64,000 nt of DNA, from the NCBI RefSeq assembly GCF_000264785.1, contig NZ_AFJI01000052.1, forward strand, positions 83,103-147,102, given 5' to 3'. Shown piece after piece: positions 51,867-62,510 of the stretch (position 1 is its first letter; every line of letters starts with the position of its first letter). A program made the position numbers and the translations under genes. Under the pieces are notes generated by a model that was given only the letters and a program-made list of their open reading frames with translations, did not search any database and was not told where the DNA came from. The stretch is from Edwardsiella ictaluri ATCC 33202 (GTDB lineage Bacteria; Pseudomonadota; Gammaproteobacteria; Enterobacterales; Enterobacteriaceae).

Positions 51867-52859
51867 TCAGGCGTTCAGGCGATTCGGGCAGTGGCGATGA
51901 TGGATCAGATCATCGATGTTCTGCAGGGTGGTCAGTGAGATGCTGGTCAATGCCTCTTCGGTCAGGAAAGCCTGGTGGCCGGTAAACAGCACGTTATGGC
52001 AGGCGGAGAGGCGGCGGAACACGTCGTCCTGGATCACATCGTTGGATTTGTCTTCAAAGAACAGATCGCGCTCATTTTCATACACGTCCATGCCCAGGGC
52101 CCCGATCTTCTGTTGCTTCAGCGCATCGATAGCGGCGCAAGAGTCGATCAGGGCGCCGCGACTGGTATTGATGATCATCACCCCGTCTTTCATATGGGCA
52201 AAGGCATCCTGGTTTAGCAGATGGTGGTTCTCCGGCGTCAGCGGGCAGTGCAGGGTAATGACGTCGGACTGGGCATACAGGGTTTTCAGATCGACATACT
52301 CCGCGCCGAGCTCCAGCGCCTGTGGGTTGGGGTAGGGGTCGAATGCCAGGATACGCATCCCGAACCCCTTGAGGATGCGCATCGTGGCGATCCCGATCTT
52401 CCCGGTGCCGATAACGCCGGCGGTACGGTTATGCATGTTGAATCCGATCAACCCCTCAAGCGAGAAGTTAGCGTCGCGGGTGCGCTGATAGGCGCGGTGA
52501 ATTCGACGGTTAAGGGTCAGCATCATGCCAACGGTATGCTCGGCGACTGCCTCTGGCGAGTAGGCCGGTACGCGGACTACTTCGATACCCAGCGCTTTGG
52601 CGGCGTTCAGATCGACATTGTTAAAACCGGCGCAGCGCAGGGCGACGATACGAATGCCCATGGCCGCCAGCTGCTCCAGCACTTCGCGTCCGCCGTCATC
52701 GTTGACAAAAATGCAGACCGCATCGAACCCCTGGGCGGTTTTCACCGTCTGAGGGCGCAGCAGAAAGTCAAAAAACTCCAGTTCAAAGCCAAACTGCTTG
52801 TTTACCAGCTCAATATATTTTCGGTCGTATTGTTTGGTGCTGTAGATGGCGAGTTTCAT
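51867..52859 (-). CDS. ldhA: D-lactate dehydrogenase (fermentative)
   Basis: A 330-aa NAD-dependent D-2-hydroxyacid dehydrogenase reducing pyruvate to D-lactate. Rossmann motif GVIGTGKIGIATM, substrate Arg in ALRCAGFNNVDL, and catalytic His in TGHQAFLTEEAL. Start MKLAIYSTKQYD at 52859 gives E. coli-like length. Longer frame to 52916 not needed. hslJ-ldhA and ydbH neighbours match E. coli order. Confidence 0.96.
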   Translation of the reverse strand: MKLAIYSTKQYDRKYIELVNKQFGFELEFFDFLLRPQTVKTAQGFDAVCIFVNDDGGREVLEQLAAMGIRIVALRCAGFNNVDLNAAKALGIEVVRVPAYSPEAVAEHTVGMMLTLNRRIHRAYQRTRDANFSLEGLIGFNMHNRTAGVIGTGKIGIATMRILKGFGMRILAFDPYPNPQALELGAEYVDLKTLYAQSDVITLHCPLTPENHHLLNQDAFAHMKDGVMIINTSRGALIDSCAAIDALKQQKIGALGMDVYENERDLFFEDKSNDVIQDDVFRRLSACHNVLFTGHQAFLTEEALTSISLTTLQNIDDLIHHRHCPNRLNA

Positions 52860-53061
52860 CAATATTCTCCCAGCTGAAATTGTGATCATCATAGCAAAAA
52901 TAGGTAGGTGGACCAAATGACAGGGGAAGTGTGATGTAAATCATTTTTTCCGTTAGGAGCTTGAATGGAAAGAGATTAATCCACTTCTATCAAGGGATAT
53001 TTAGCTAAACTGGTAAGTATGGTATGGTGCGGCGCCGTGGCGTAGCGGGTGGAGAGTACGA

Positions 53062-55665
53062 GTGAAAAAGCGACATGTCGGTGCGATAGGCGCTGCGGTT
53101 TTACTGTCGGGCGGTGTAGCGGCATGGTGGAGCTCGCCCTACTGGCTGTCCGCGGCGCTGCATCCCTGGTTGCCGACGGGCGCCGATGTGGTGATCCCTT
53201 CCCGGCCATACTGGTCCGACGGCGCCCTGCGGTTACCTCGGTTGGACTACCATCAGGCAGCGTGCCCGCTGCTGAGTCTACGCGGCGCGGCGCTGAGTTA
53301 CCGCCATTCACACTGGCAGCTCAATGCCGATACGGTCGATCTGGACAGTCGCTGTTTCTCCGCCGCGCCCAGCGGGGGCGCCATGCCATCGCTCGCCTCG
53401 CTGCAGCACTCCCTTCCGCCCCTGACCCTGACCATCGGGCGTCTCAGTATCCTGCCGTGGCAGCGCTATGGCGGGACGCTGCGGCTGAATAATCAGGACG
53501 GATCCCAGCGTATCGGCCTGGACGGTGAGCAGCTGACGCTGGATTTGGCGCTGGAGCATCAGGCCCTGAGCGTCCGCTCGCTGCTGCTGCGGCTGCCGCA
53601 GCTCGATGATACCCTGCAGCTACAGGGGAAGATAGCGCTGGGGTTGGATCTTGCGACCGTGCCACCGGCGGGGCTGCTGCAGGCGCAGTTTCGCCTGTCC
53701 GGGCTACCGCACCCTCTGCGCCTACGGCTGGTTTGGCAGCATCAGGGGGGGCGCCTGCTGCTCAACACGCCGGATCACTCCCGTCCGCTGGTCGATCTGC
53801 CCTGGCAGCAGCAGCAGGGCGTGCTGACGGTCAGCGGCGGGCAGTGGTTTTGGCCCTATGGTCCTCAGCCGCTGCAGGGCGGTGTTGCGCTGCAGTTGCG
53901 CGACTGGCTACAGGGATGGCGACATACCCAGCTGCGGGGACGGGTCAATATGCTGACGCGGGGGACGCAGGGAAAGGCCAACATGGTGATGCAGCTGGGG
54001 CCGGGGCGGCTGGATTTTCAGGAGCGGGCTTTTCCCCTGCGCCTGAACGGCCTGGTCAATCATGGCGGACTGTCGCTTTCTGCCGCCCTCAATGCACAGG
54101 TCAGCGGTACGCCCGGGGATCCCACCCTGAGGCTGTTGCCGGGCACGCTGCTGCGCATCTGGGGTAAAACCGATGCCCAGACCACCCTGCAGGAGGTGCG
54201 CTGGCCGCTGGCGGGGGTGTGCGTCAGCCGCGACGGCGTCAGCGGGCGTCTCCAGGCCATTCTGCGCGTCAGCCACCGTTACTGGGGACAGGGGCAGCTG
54301 CACCTGGACGGCCAGGCCGAGGCGTTTCGCCCCGATAAGGGGCTCTGGCGCTGGCATTACTGGGGAAAAGGGCAGATGCCGCCGCTACGGGCGCGCTGGG
54401 ACGTTAGCGGGCAGGGCGCATGGCAGGGTGATGCGTTGCACCTGGACTATCTCTCCGCCGGCTTCGATCGCCTGACCTATGGGCTGGCACGTGTCGTCCG
54501 CCCGCGTCTGACCCTGACCCAGCCGCTGATATGGCGGCGGGCGTCGCAGCATGCGGCATTCCGCGCCGGGTTTTCCCTTGCCGCCCAGCGGATTGACTTT
54601 ACTCACGGTGGTTATCTGCCCACGCCGCGCCTCCAGCTGACGGCGCAGGGCGAATCGCCCGCAGCGATGCAGCTGCGCGGCGATCTGCGTGCCGACGCCA
54701 TCGGTCCGATCCGGCTGGATGGACGTTGGGATGGTACACGTCTGCGCGGTCAGGCCTGGTGGGACAGCCAGCCGGTCACGCTCTTTCAGCCGCTGCTGAC
54801 GCCCTCGCTGGGGGTACGCCTGCGCGAGGGGCAATTCCATGCCCAGGCGGCCTTTTCGGCGGCGCGTGGGCAGGGGTTTGTCGCCGGGGGGCATCTGCAG
54901 GCCAAGGGCGTTGGTCTGTGGCTAAAGGATGGCACGGTGGACGGAATGGATCTGACGCTGCCTTACCGGCTGCACGACAGTCGCTGGCAGCTCGGCCCGC
55001 ATACGCCGGTCACCCTGCGTATCGATCGACTGGTCAATCAGTTCGATCTGCGGAAGATCCGCGCCGATCTACAGGGTTATTACCCATATGACGAGAGCTA
55101 CCCGCTGATCCTGAGCGACGTGACGACCGACATGCTGGGGGGCGAGGCCGGTTTTTCCAGCCTGCGTCTGCCGCAGCATCAGCCCACGCTGTTGCGGTTG
55201 AATAATATTGAGCTGAGTGAGCTGATCACCGCGCTGAAGGTGAAGCAGTTTGCCCTGTCGGGCAAGGTGGATGGCGAGCTGCCGTTTTATCTGCATAATC
55301 CGCAGTGGATTATTCACCGCGGCTGGCTGGGTAACGCCCGTCCCGTCACGCTGCGTCTGGACAAGGATATGGTGGATGCCATCGTCAGCAATAACCCCAT
55401 CGGCGGTGCGGCCCTTGACTGGCTGCGCTATCTGGAGGTGGGGCGCTCCCACACCTGGATCGATCTCAGTAATCTGGGGGAGCTGACGCTGGATGCGACG
55501 CTTTACGGCATTAATCGACAGAAGGACCATCGGCGGGTTATCGAACTCAACTACCGCCAGCAGGAGAATGTATTCCAGCTGTGGCGCAGCCTGCGCTTCG
55601 GCGATAACGTACAGGAGTGGCTGCAGTCCCGCCTCTCCCGGGCAACGAGGAGTCAGCATGAGTAA
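53062..55665 (+). CDS. ydbH: AsmA-like intermembrane phospholipid transport protein YdbH
   Basis: An 867-aa protein with an N-terminal membrane anchor (VGAIGAAVLLSGGVAAWW) and a long beta-rich periplasmic part. With TamB and YhdP, YdbH carries phospholipids to the outer membrane. The GTG start at 53062 follows GGAGAG. It overlaps ynbE by eight bases, so ydbH-ynbE-ydbL are an operon. YnbE is reported as its outer-membrane partner. Confidence 0.92.
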   Translation: MKKRHVGAIGAAVLLSGGVAAWWSSPYWLSAALHPWLPTGADVVIPSRPYWSDGALRLPRLDYHQAACPLLSLRGAALSYRHSHWQLNADTVDLDSRCFSAAPSGGAMPSLASLQHSLPPLTLTIGRLSILPWQRYGGTLRLNNQDGSQRIGLDGEQLTLDLALEHQALSVRSLLLRLPQLDDTLQLQGKIALGLDLATVPPAGLLQAQFRLSGLPHPLRLRLVWQHQGGRLLLNTPDHSRPLVDLPWQQQQGVLTVSGGQWFWPYGPQPLQGGVALQLRDWLQGWRHTQLRGRVNMLTRGTQGKANMVMQLGPGRLDFQERAFPLRLNGLVNHGGLSLSAALNAQVSGTPGDPTLRLLPGTLLRIWGKTDAQTTLQEVRWPLAGVCVSRDGVSGRLQAILRVSHRYWGQGQLHLDGQAEAFRPDKGLWRWHYWGKGQMPPLRARWDVSGQGAWQGDALHLDYLSAGFDRLTYGLARVVRPRLTLTQPLIWRRASQHAAFRAGFSLAAQRIDFTHGGYLPTPRLQLTAQGESPAAMQLRGDLRADAIGPIRLDGRWDGTRLRGQAWWDSQPVTLFQPLLTPSLGVRLREGQFHAQAAFSAARGQGFVAGGHLQAKGVGLWLKDGTVDGMDLTLPYRLHDSRWQLGPHTPVTLRIDRLVNQFDLRKIRADLQGYYPYDESYPLILSDVTTDMLGGEAGFSSLRLPQHQPTLLRLNNIELSELITALKVKQFALSGKVDGELPFYLHNPQWIIHRGWLGNARPVTLRLDKDMVDAIVSNNPIGGAALDWLRYLEVGRSHTWIDLSNLGELTLDATLYGINRQKDHRRVIELNYRQQENVFQLWRSLRFGDNVQEWLQSRLSRATRSQHE

Positions 55666-55852
55666 CCGTAATTTTGCGCTGCCGGCGTTGCTGCTGGCGC
55701 TGTGGGCCACAGGATGTACGCCGCGCATCGAGGTCGCGGCACCCACCCAGCCTATCACCATCAATATGAACGTGAAGATTGAGCATGACATTCACATTAC
55801 GCTGGATAAAGAGGTTGAAACCCTGCTGAAGTCCAAGCCCGGACTGTTCTGA
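55658..55852 (+). CDS. ynbE: Outer-membrane lipoprotein YnbE
   Basis: A 64-aa lipoprotein (lipobox WATGC, Cys near 20) whose short mature part (PITINMNVKIEHDIHIT) is beta-prone. It pairs with YdbH in a periplasm-spanning bridge. Start at 55658 overlaps the ydbH stop. AGGAG is upstream. ydbL follows nine bases after. Confidence 0.93.
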   Translation: MSNRNFALPALLLALWATGCTPRIEVAAPTQPITINMNVKIEHDIHITLDKEVETLLKSKPGLF

Positions 55853-55861
55853 GGAGGAAGG

Positions 55862-56188
55862 GTGAAACGTTATCGGATTCTGCTGTTTTGCGCCGCGCTG
55901 GCGCTGAGTCTGCCGCTGCGGGCGGTAACGCTGGATGAGGCCCGTGCTAGCGGGCGGGTCGGGGAGACCCTCAGCGGCTATCTGGCCGCCCGCAGTCAGG
56001 ACGCCGAGACGCTGGCGCTGGTGGCTCGGGTCAACCGGGGGCGGGCGGAAAGCTATCAGGCGCTGGCGCAGAGCAACGGCGTCAGTCGCGACAGCGTAGC
56101 GCGCCTGGCGGGCGAAAAGCTGGTGGCCCGCGCCCGGCCCGGCGACTACGTGCAGGGCATTAACGGCATGTGGCTGCGCAAGCCGTGA
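55862..56188 (+). CDS. ydbL: DUF1318 protein YdbL
   Basis: A 108-aa secreted protein with signal peptide (to about residue 21) and DUF1318 features VGETLSGYLAARS and YVQGINGMWLRK. It modulates the YdbH-YnbE bridge in E. coli studies. It begins with GTG at 55862 after GAGGAAGG. Last gene of the operon. Confidence 0.9.
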   Translation: MKRYRILLFCAALALSLPLRAVTLDEARASGRVGETLSGYLAARSQDAETLALVARVNRGRAESYQALAQSNGVSRDSVARLAGEKLVARARPGDYVQGINGMWLRKP

Positions 56189-56335
56189 TCAGCGCCGGAG
56201 GTCGGGGGTAAAGTGCGAGCCCTGTCACACTCTGACCCCGCGCCCGTCTGTGGTAAGATAGGGAGATAACAGGATATCAACTGCCGCGCCGGGCGAATGC
56301 GTATCGCACCGGCGCCTTTCCAAGGAATTCTGAAC

Positions 56336-59300
56336 GTGAAATCCCCGCTTGATGCGCTGGCCGACCAGCTTGATGATGTCATGCTGCGCGATCGCCAGCG
56401 TTTGATGCGCCGTCTCCAGGGCGCCAATAAGATCACCCAACCCGATACCCTGCAGGCGACCGCCGCGACGCTGGCGGAGGAGATCGCCCGGGCGCGTCAG
56501 GCGACGGCCAACCGGCGCGCCGCCTGTCCGGCGATTAGCTATCCGCCGGGGCTGCCGGTCAGCCAGAAGAGCGAGGCACTGCTGGCGGCGATCCGCGATA
56601 ATCAGGTGGTGATTGTCGCCGGGGAGACCGGGTCCGGTAAAACCACCCAGCTGCCCAAAATGTGCCTGGCGCTGGGGCGTGGGGTGCGCGGGATGATTGG
56701 TCACAGTCAGCCGCGCCGCCTGGCGGCCCGTTCGGTGGCAGAGCGTATCGCCCATGAGCTGGATACCCCGCTGGGCAGCTGCGTGGGCTATAAGGTACGC
56801 TTTAGCGATCGGGTCGGCGACAACACGCTGGTCAAGCTGATGACCGATGGGATCCTGCTGGCGGAGATCCAGCAGGACCGCCTGCTGATGCAGTATGACA
56901 CGCTGATCATCGATGAGGCCCACGAGCGCAGCCTGAACATCGACTTCATCCTGGGCTATCTGCGCCAGCTGCTGCCCAGGCGTCCCGACCTCAAGGTGAT
57001 CATTACCTCGGCGACCATTGATCCGCAGCGTTTCTCCCACCACTTCAATAATGCGCCGATCGTCGAGGTATCCGGACGGACCTATCCGGTTGAAGTTCGC
57101 TACCGCCCTATCGCCGATGGCGAAGGCGATCGCGATCAGACTCAGGCAATTATCGATGCAGTGGATGAGCTGCGCCATGAGGCGCCGGGCGATATTCTGA
57201 TCTTTATGAGCGGCGAGCGAGAGATCCGCGATACCGCCGACGCGCTGACCCGCCTTGAGCTGTCCCATACCGAGGTGCTGCCGCTGTATGCCCGCCTGTC
57301 CGCCGCCGAGCAGAACCGGGTCTTTCACGCCCATAGTGGACGACGCATTGTACTGGCGACCAACGTGGCTGAGACCTCGCTGACGGTGCCGGGGATCAAA
57401 TATGTTATCGATCCCGGTACGGCGCGCATCAGCCGCTACAGTTATCGCACCAAGGTTCAGCGGCTGCCGATTGAGCCGATATCCCAGGCGTCGGCCAATC
57501 AGCGTAAAGGGCGCTGCGGCCGCGTCTCCGACGGGATCTGTATCCGGCTGTACGATGAACAGGACTTCCTGTCGCGTCCTGCCTTTACCGATCCGGAGAT
57601 CCTGCGCACCAACCTGGCGTCGGTGATCCTGCAGATGACGGCGCTGGGGCTGGGCGATATTGCCGCCTTCCCCTTTGTCGAGGCACCGGATAAGCGCAAT
57701 ATTCAGGATGGGGTGCGCCTGCTGGAAGAGCTGGGGGCGGTCACGGTCAATGCCCGTGGACACCAGCAGCTGACCGCTTTGGGACGCCAGCTGGCGCAGC
57801 TGCCCATCGATCCGCGCCTGGCACGTATGGTGATCGAAGGGGAGCGCAACGGCGCCCTGCGCGAGGTGATGGTGATCGCCGCCGGGCTGTCGATTCAAGA
57901 CCCGCGTGAACGGCCTGCCGACCGTCCGCAGGCGGCGGATGAGAAACACCGTCGCTTCAGCGATAAAGAGAGCGACTTTCTGGCGCTGGTCAATCTGTGG
58001 AACTATCTGCGCGAACAGCAGCAGGCGCTCTCTGCCAACCAGCTGCGCAGGCTGTGTAAAAGCGAGTTTCTCAACTATCTGCGGGTACGTGAGTGGCAGG
58101 ATATCTATACCCAGCTGCGTCAGTCGGTGAAATCGCTGGGATTCCATATTAACAGTACTCCCGCCGATTACCGGGCGCTGCACTGCGCGTTATTGAGCGG
58201 TCTGCTCTCCCACCTCGGGCAGAAAGATGTCGAAAAGCAGGAGTTTACCGGCGCGCGCAACGCTCGTTTCGCCATTTTTCCCGGCTCGTCACTGTTTAAG
58301 AAGCCGCCCAAGTGGGCGATGGTGGCGGAGCTGGTGGAGACCTCCCGCCTGTGGGGACGCGTCGCTGCCCGTATCGATCCGGAGTGGATCGAACCTTTGG
58401 CACAGCACCTGATTAAGCGCAGCTATAGCGATCCGCACTGGGAGAAAAGCCAGGGTGCGGTGATGGCCAGCGAGAAGGTCACGCTGTATGGTCTGCCGAT
58501 CGTCAACGAGCGGCGGGTCAACTACGGGCGCATCGATCCGCTGCTGTGCCGGGAGCTGTTTATCCGCCATGCCTTGGTTCAGGGGGAGTGGCAGACAAAG
58601 CACGCCTTTATGCGCGCCAATCAGCGCCTGCGCAGCGAGGTCGAAGAGCTGGAGCACAAGTCGCGGCGCCGCGATATTCTGGTGGATGACGAGACGCTGT
58701 TTGCCTTTTATGACCGCCGGATCGGTCAAGAGGTGGTGTCGGTACGGCACTTCGACAGCTGGTGGAAGAAAGCGGGGGCCGCGCAGCCCGAGCTGCTCAA
58801 CTTTGAGAAGTCGATGCTGATCAAAGAGGGGGCGGCCCGCATCAGCGCGCAGGATTACCCCAACGCCTGGCAGCAGGGCAACTTTCGCCTGCGTCTTTCC
58901 TATCAGTTTGAGCCGGGCGCGGATGCCGACGGCGTGACGGTGCATATTCCGCTGGCGATCCTGAATCAGATCGGGGACAGTGATTTCGATTGGCAGATCC
59001 CCGGCATTCGCCGTGAGCGGGTGATGGCGCTGATCAAGTCGTTGCCGAAGCCGCAGCGGCGTAACTTTGTGCCTGCTCCCAACTATGCCGATGCCTTCCT
59101 GGCCCGTGCGACGCCCTTTGAGCTGCCGCTGCTGGAGTCGATGGAGCGTGAGCTGCGCCGCATGACGGGTGTGACAGTGTCACGTGATGACTGGCAGCTG
59201 GATCAGCTGCCCGATCACCTGAGCGTAACGTTCCGGGTGCTGGACGATCGTAACCGGCCACTGGCCGAAGGTAAATCGCTGGAGGCACTGAAGCAGCGTT

Positions 59301-60220
59301 TGAAGGATCGCGTGCAGCAAACCCTGTCGGCGGTGGCGGACGATGGCCTTGAGCAAGCGGGGCTGCATTTGTGGAGCTTTGGCCAGTTGCCGCAGTGCCA
59401 TGAACAAAAGCGCGGCGGTTATGCCATCAAGGCCTACCCGGCGCTGGTGGATGAGAAAGAGAGCGTGGCGATCCGGCTCTTTGAGACCGAACAGGAGCAG
59501 CAGCAGGCGATGCGCACCGGCCTGCGCCGGCTGTTGCTGCTGAATATTCCGTCTCCGGTGAAGTATCTGCATGAAAAGCTGCCGAACAAGGCCAAACTGG
59601 GGCTCTATTTTAATCCCTATGGCAAGGTATTGGAGCTGATCGACGACTGTATCGCCTGCGGCGTGGATACGCTGGTGGCGCGCCACGGTGGCGCCGTCTG
59701 GGAGACCACGGCGTTTGAGATGTTGCATGAGCGGGTGCGCGGCGCGCTGAATGAGACGGTTGTCGCGATTGCCGCACAGGTCGAGCGCATTCTGACCTGT
59801 GCCAACGGCATCAATAAGCGTCTGAAAGGGCGGGTGGACATGACGATGGCGCTGGCCCTCTCCGATATCAAGGCGCAGATGGGCGGGCTTATCTACCGGG
59901 GCTTTGTCACAGCCACCGGCGCGGATCGTCTGGCGGATGTGGAGCGCTATCTGCATGCCATCGAACGTCGCCTGGAGAAGCTGGGCATCGACCCGCACCG
60001 CGATCGGGCCCAGATGCTGCGCGTTGAACAGGTACATCAGTCCTGGCAGCAGTGGCTTAACCGTCTGCCGCCGGTACGGCGTCAGGCGCCGGAGGTGCAG
60101 GCTATCCGCTGGATGATCGAGGAGCTGCGCGTCAGCTATTTTGCCCAGCAGCTGGGTACGCCCTATCCGGTGTCAGACAAGCGTATCCTGCAGGCGATGG
60201 AGGCGGCGGAGCAGCCATAG
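56336..60220 (+). CDS. hrpA: ATP-dependent RNA helicase HrpA
   Basis: A 1294-aa DEAH-box helicase. Walker A GETGSGKTTQ (near residue 98), DEAH in IIDEAHERS, SAT in ITSATIDP, QRKGRCGR motif VI, then the HA2/OB region and a long C-terminal DUF3418 domain. HrpA rescues stalled ribosomes in E. coli. Start is GTG at 56336 (AAGGA nine bases upstream). An ATG at 56297 adds 13 residues without support. Confidence 0.95.
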   Translation: MKSPLDALADQLDDVMLRDRQRLMRRLQGANKITQPDTLQATAATLAEEIARARQATANRRAACPAISYPPGLPVSQKSEALLAAIRDNQVVIVAGETGSGKTTQLPKMCLALGRGVRGMIGHSQPRRLAARSVAERIAHELDTPLGSCVGYKVRFSDRVGDNTLVKLMTDGILLAEIQQDRLLMQYDTLIIDEAHERSLNIDFILGYLRQLLPRRPDLKVIITSATIDPQRFSHHFNNAPIVEVSGRTYPVEVRYRPIADGEGDRDQTQAIIDAVDELRHEAPGDILIFMSGEREIRDTADALTRLELSHTEVLPLYARLSAAEQNRVFHAHSGRRIVLATNVAETSLTVPGIKYVIDPGTARISRYSYRTKVQRLPIEPISQASANQRKGRCGRVSDGICIRLYDEQDFLSRPAFTDPEILRTNLASVILQMTALGLGDIAAFPFVEAPDKRNIQDGVRLLEELGAVTVNARGHQQLTALGRQLAQLPIDPRLARMVIEGERNGALREVMVIAAGLSIQDPRERPADRPQAADEKHRRFSDKESDFLALVNLWNYLREQQQALSANQLRRLCKSEFLNYLRVREWQDIYTQLRQSVKSLGFHINSTPADYRALHCALLSGLLSHLGQKDVEKQEFTGARNARFAIFPGSSLFKKPPKWAMVAELVETSRLWGRVAARIDPEWIEPLAQHLIKRSYSDPHWEKSQGAVMASEKVTLYGLPIVNERRVNYGRIDPLLCRELFIRHALVQGEWQTKHAFMRANQRLRSEVEELEHKSRRRDILVDDETLFAFYDRRIGQEVVSVRHFDSWWKKAGAAQPELLNFEKSMLIKEGAARISAQDYPNAWQQGNFRLRLSYQFEPGADADGVTVHIPLAILNQIGDSDFDWQIPGIRRERVMALIKSLPKPQRRNFVPAPNYADAFLARATPFELPLLESMERELRRMTGVTVSRDDWQLDQLPDHLSVTFRVLDDRNRPLAEGKSLEALKQRLKDRVQQTLSAVADDGLEQAGLHLWSFGQLPQCHEQKRGGYAIKAYPALVDEKESVAIRLFETEQEQQQAMRTGLRRLLLLNIPSPVKYLHEKLPNKAKLGLYFNPYGKVLELIDDCIACGVDTLVARHGGAVWETTAFEMLHERVRGALNETVVAIAAQVERILTCANGINKRLKGRVDMTMALALSDIKAQMGGLIYRGFVTATGADRLADVERYLHAIERRLEKLGIDPHRDRAQMLRVEQVHQSWQQWLNRLPPVRRQAPEVQAIRWMIEELRVSYFAQQLGTPYPVSDKRILQAMEAAEQP

Positions 60221-60237
60221 CCACGCCGCCCGGGGCA

Positions 60238-61050
60238 TCAGTGCATCAGGCGCTGCAGCCCCGCGTTAATCGCGGTAACGGCGACGGCGCGGTTATCGGC
60301 CAGCGCCCGGTTTTCTGCCGCCGGCGCCGAGCTTTGGATCGCGACCAGCGTCCATCCGGTCGCCTGACGCATCAGCAGCGGTGATCCGCTGTCGCCCGGC
60401 AGCGTATCACAGCGGTGGCTCAGCACACCGCTCTGAGCCCACCCGGTGATGAGGCAGTCGCGGTGGCGATAGAGAATATCCAGATGATCCTGCGGATAGC
60501 CAGCCTGGGTGACCTGTCGACGCTGCGCCTTCAGCGCCGCGCTCAGCGCTTTCGGCGTCCCTTGCCATACCGGCAGTGGACGCAGATCGGGCAGGGGACC
60601 CGCCGTGATTTCCACCAATCCATAATCCTGCGGCGCCGCCGTAGGTGGAACGATCCAGCCATCACCATCGGCCTTGAGCTTTTTATGCAACTGCGGATTG
60701 ACCTGCGTCTGTAGATGACGTGACTGATAGCGCCACTTGCCGTCATGAGACATAAAGCGCAGCGCCACGGCGCGATCGGTTTTCCCTGGCGGCGCCAGCA
60801 GGCAGTGGCCCGCCGTCAGCGCCCAGCGCGGTGCTATCAGAGTGGCGGTACACAGATTGCCGCTGGCGGTTTCAACCTGACCGATGGCATTCCACGGCCA
60901 GTCATTAACCTCACTGACACGATCGCGATCGTCGTGACCAAAAAACAGCTGCCGCTGCTGATAGGGGGTTAACCCATCATCTGCCAGGGCGGCGTACGGT
61001 AGCCAGAGAGTCAATAACAGCGTAATACTCAAAAGGGCAGGGAAGCGCAT
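60238..61050 (-). CDS. ydgD: Trypsin-like periplasmic serine protease YdgD
   Basis: A 270-aa S1-fold protease with signal peptide (about 1-23). The catalytic triad His in LTAGHC, Asp in PQDYGLVEI and Ser in GDSGSP are present, with cysteines in CTATLI and HC that can pair. Strongly E. coli YdgD-like. Substrate unknown. Converges on hrpA with 17 bp between stops. Confidence 0.9.
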   Translation of the reverse strand: MRFPALLSITLLLTLWLPYAALADDGLTPYQQRQLFFGHDDRDRVSEVNDWPWNAIGQVETASGNLCTATLIAPRWALTAGHCLLAPPGKTDRAVALRFMSHDGKWRYQSRHLQTQVNPQLHKKLKADGDGWIVPPTAAPQDYGLVEITAGPLPDLRPLPVWQGTPKALSAALKAQRRQVTQAGYPQDHLDILYRHRDCLITGWAQSGVLSHRCDTLPGDSGSPLLMRQATGWTLVAIQSSAPAAENRALADNRAVAVTAINAGLQRLMH

Positions 61051-61129
61051 GGTTAATTCCGTGAATCGTCGTGTTATTTATCAACAGTGTAGTCAATCGA
61101 CGGTGCACTATGCACGTCATCTGATGCAG

Positions 61130-61210
61130 CTAAACATAAAAACAGGCTGCGATGATGGCGCACAGAATGAGCAATAGCATCAACAGCTCGAAGCGATAGT
61201 GACGAAACAT
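61130..61210 (-). CDS. ydgU: Tiny single-span membrane protein YdgU
   Basis: A 26-aa frame on the minus strand reading MFRHYRFELLMLLLILCAI then IAACFYV and TAG. Basic N-terminus plus one hydrophobic helix closely resembles E. coli YdgU (27 aa, RYRFEF start, LILCALI core), which sits in the same neighbourhood as ydgD. No strong SD is seen, which lowers certainty. Remaining sequence of 61051-61449 has nothing else supported. Confidence 0.65.
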   Translation of the reverse strand: MFRHYRFELLMLLLILCAIIAACFYV

Positions 61211-61449
61211 AGGAGTACCCAGGTTCAGAACGGGGCGATAGGATAATGGTAGAAGATTGGCCGCGCTCCGACTGTGATGGAATGGTTTCGGCATGTAACC
61301 CTTTGTACGCTGTCACCTGAACATTATATTAGTTACAACATACATATGATTTTTATACCTCCTCTCCTGACACCTCCCGCTGCTGGAGAGTCACCACCAT
61401 TCTTCAGGGAAGAAGAAAAACACCTGGCGCACCGGGCAAGGGGGGCTAT

Positions 61450-62175
61450 GTGACCACCACCCGATTTCGCCCGCCAATACGAGCAGCGCTGATGGTAACT
61501 ATGCTGGGCGTCATACTGATTGCCGGCTGCCATGACCGCCGCGCGGACGTGAAAACGCCGCTGGGAGACGGCGTGGAGCTGTGGGGGAAGACGCTGCCTT
61601 ACGACCACTGGCAGTTTAATTTTTTTCACCCGAAAAACCTGCCAGCGCTGGTAACGATGGTGTATCTGGAGGACGGGGATATTCGGGAGAGTATCTTCCG
61701 GCGACTGGATCCGACCGAACCCAGTCAGAGCAGCGTGGGGACATGGAGCCAGCGCGTGGGCGGCTTTTCGGCCAATTTTAATATCGGTAAGGCGCTGCCG
61801 GTCAGGATGACGGTGTGCTGGGACTCGGTTATCGATAAAAAGGCGTATGAGACGGAGATCTGGTTCAGCCGGGAGACGTGGCAGCAGATGCTCGCGGCCT
61901 ATCCTGATACCTATTGTCCGGGAAAAACGTATTACCGGGACAAAATGATTATTGGCCTGCCTCCCGGAGGGACAGTTAGAGTATGGTTAAAAGACAATCG
62001 TAATCCTGCAGTACTACAGCATCCTGCCCGCCAATTTACCCTGACGGGGAATGATATGCTGATATGCAAAAACGTTCCCAGCTGGATTGATTTCAGTTAC
62101 ATCGAAGCTAATGGTTACGATCCCTTTATCCGTGACTTTATTAAGGGAAAACACTATCCGTATGGTAACTGGTAG
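61450..62175 (+). CDS. DUF2931-like lipoprotein
   Basis: A 241-aa lipoprotein with lipobox LIAGC (Cys near 27). The mature domain has DHWQFNFFHPKNLPALVTMVY and a segment AAYPDTYCPGKTYYRDKM with IIGLPPGGTVRVWLKD, as in DUF2931 proteins. These are enterobacterial surface or periplasmic lipoproteins of unknown role, sometimes near secretion systems; none is in view. It is isolated from neighbours. Confidence 0.75.
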   Translation: MTTTRFRPPIRAALMVTMLGVILIAGCHDRRADVKTPLGDGVELWGKTLPYDHWQFNFFHPKNLPALVTMVYLEDGDIRESIFRRLDPTEPSQSSVGTWSQRVGGFSANFNIGKALPVRMTVCWDSVIDKKAYETEIWFSRETWQQMLAAYPDTYCPGKTYYRDKMIIGLPPGGTVRVWLKDNRNPAVLQHPARQFTLTGNDMLICKNVPSWIDFSYIEANGYDPFIRDFIKGKHYPYGNW

Positions 62176-62510
62176 GGCGTAACGATCAGCAAAATCAGAA
62201 GGATCTTTTTGAGCATCAATCTGGCTATTTTGACGGGTTAAACTTCAATATTTTTAGCTGTCGCATTTGCAGCTTCGCTCCCACCTGGCCTGGACGACGT
62301 TGTTTCTCTCACTGAGATTTGTAGGCGCATAGACAATAGCTTCAACGCATGCGATGGCAGCGGCCAAAGAGGGGGGCTGGCTGTGGGTAACATCATCATG
62401 ATAAGCGATCCGATGGTTAAAAATGCCCTGACCAACTCGCGCATTTACCATTTTGTCACACGCTAAAATCACCCGGGTAATATTGATATGTTCTCTCCGG
62501 CGACCGGGGT
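62176..62510. other. Gene-poor region before agp
   Basis: Two overlapping minus-strand frames (62238-62444 and 62254-62472) occur, without ribosome sites and with non-protein-like ends. I see no homology, repeat or terminator that I can support. It may hold decayed sequence. Confidence 0.4.

Noticed and set aside
56225..58183. 652-aa minus-strand ORF opposite hrpA.
   Set aside because: Antisense shadow of a clear HrpA coding frame.
61074..61316. 80-aa minus-strand ORF upstream of ydgD.
   Set aside because: Overlaps the better supported ydgU frame; no SD or family similarity.
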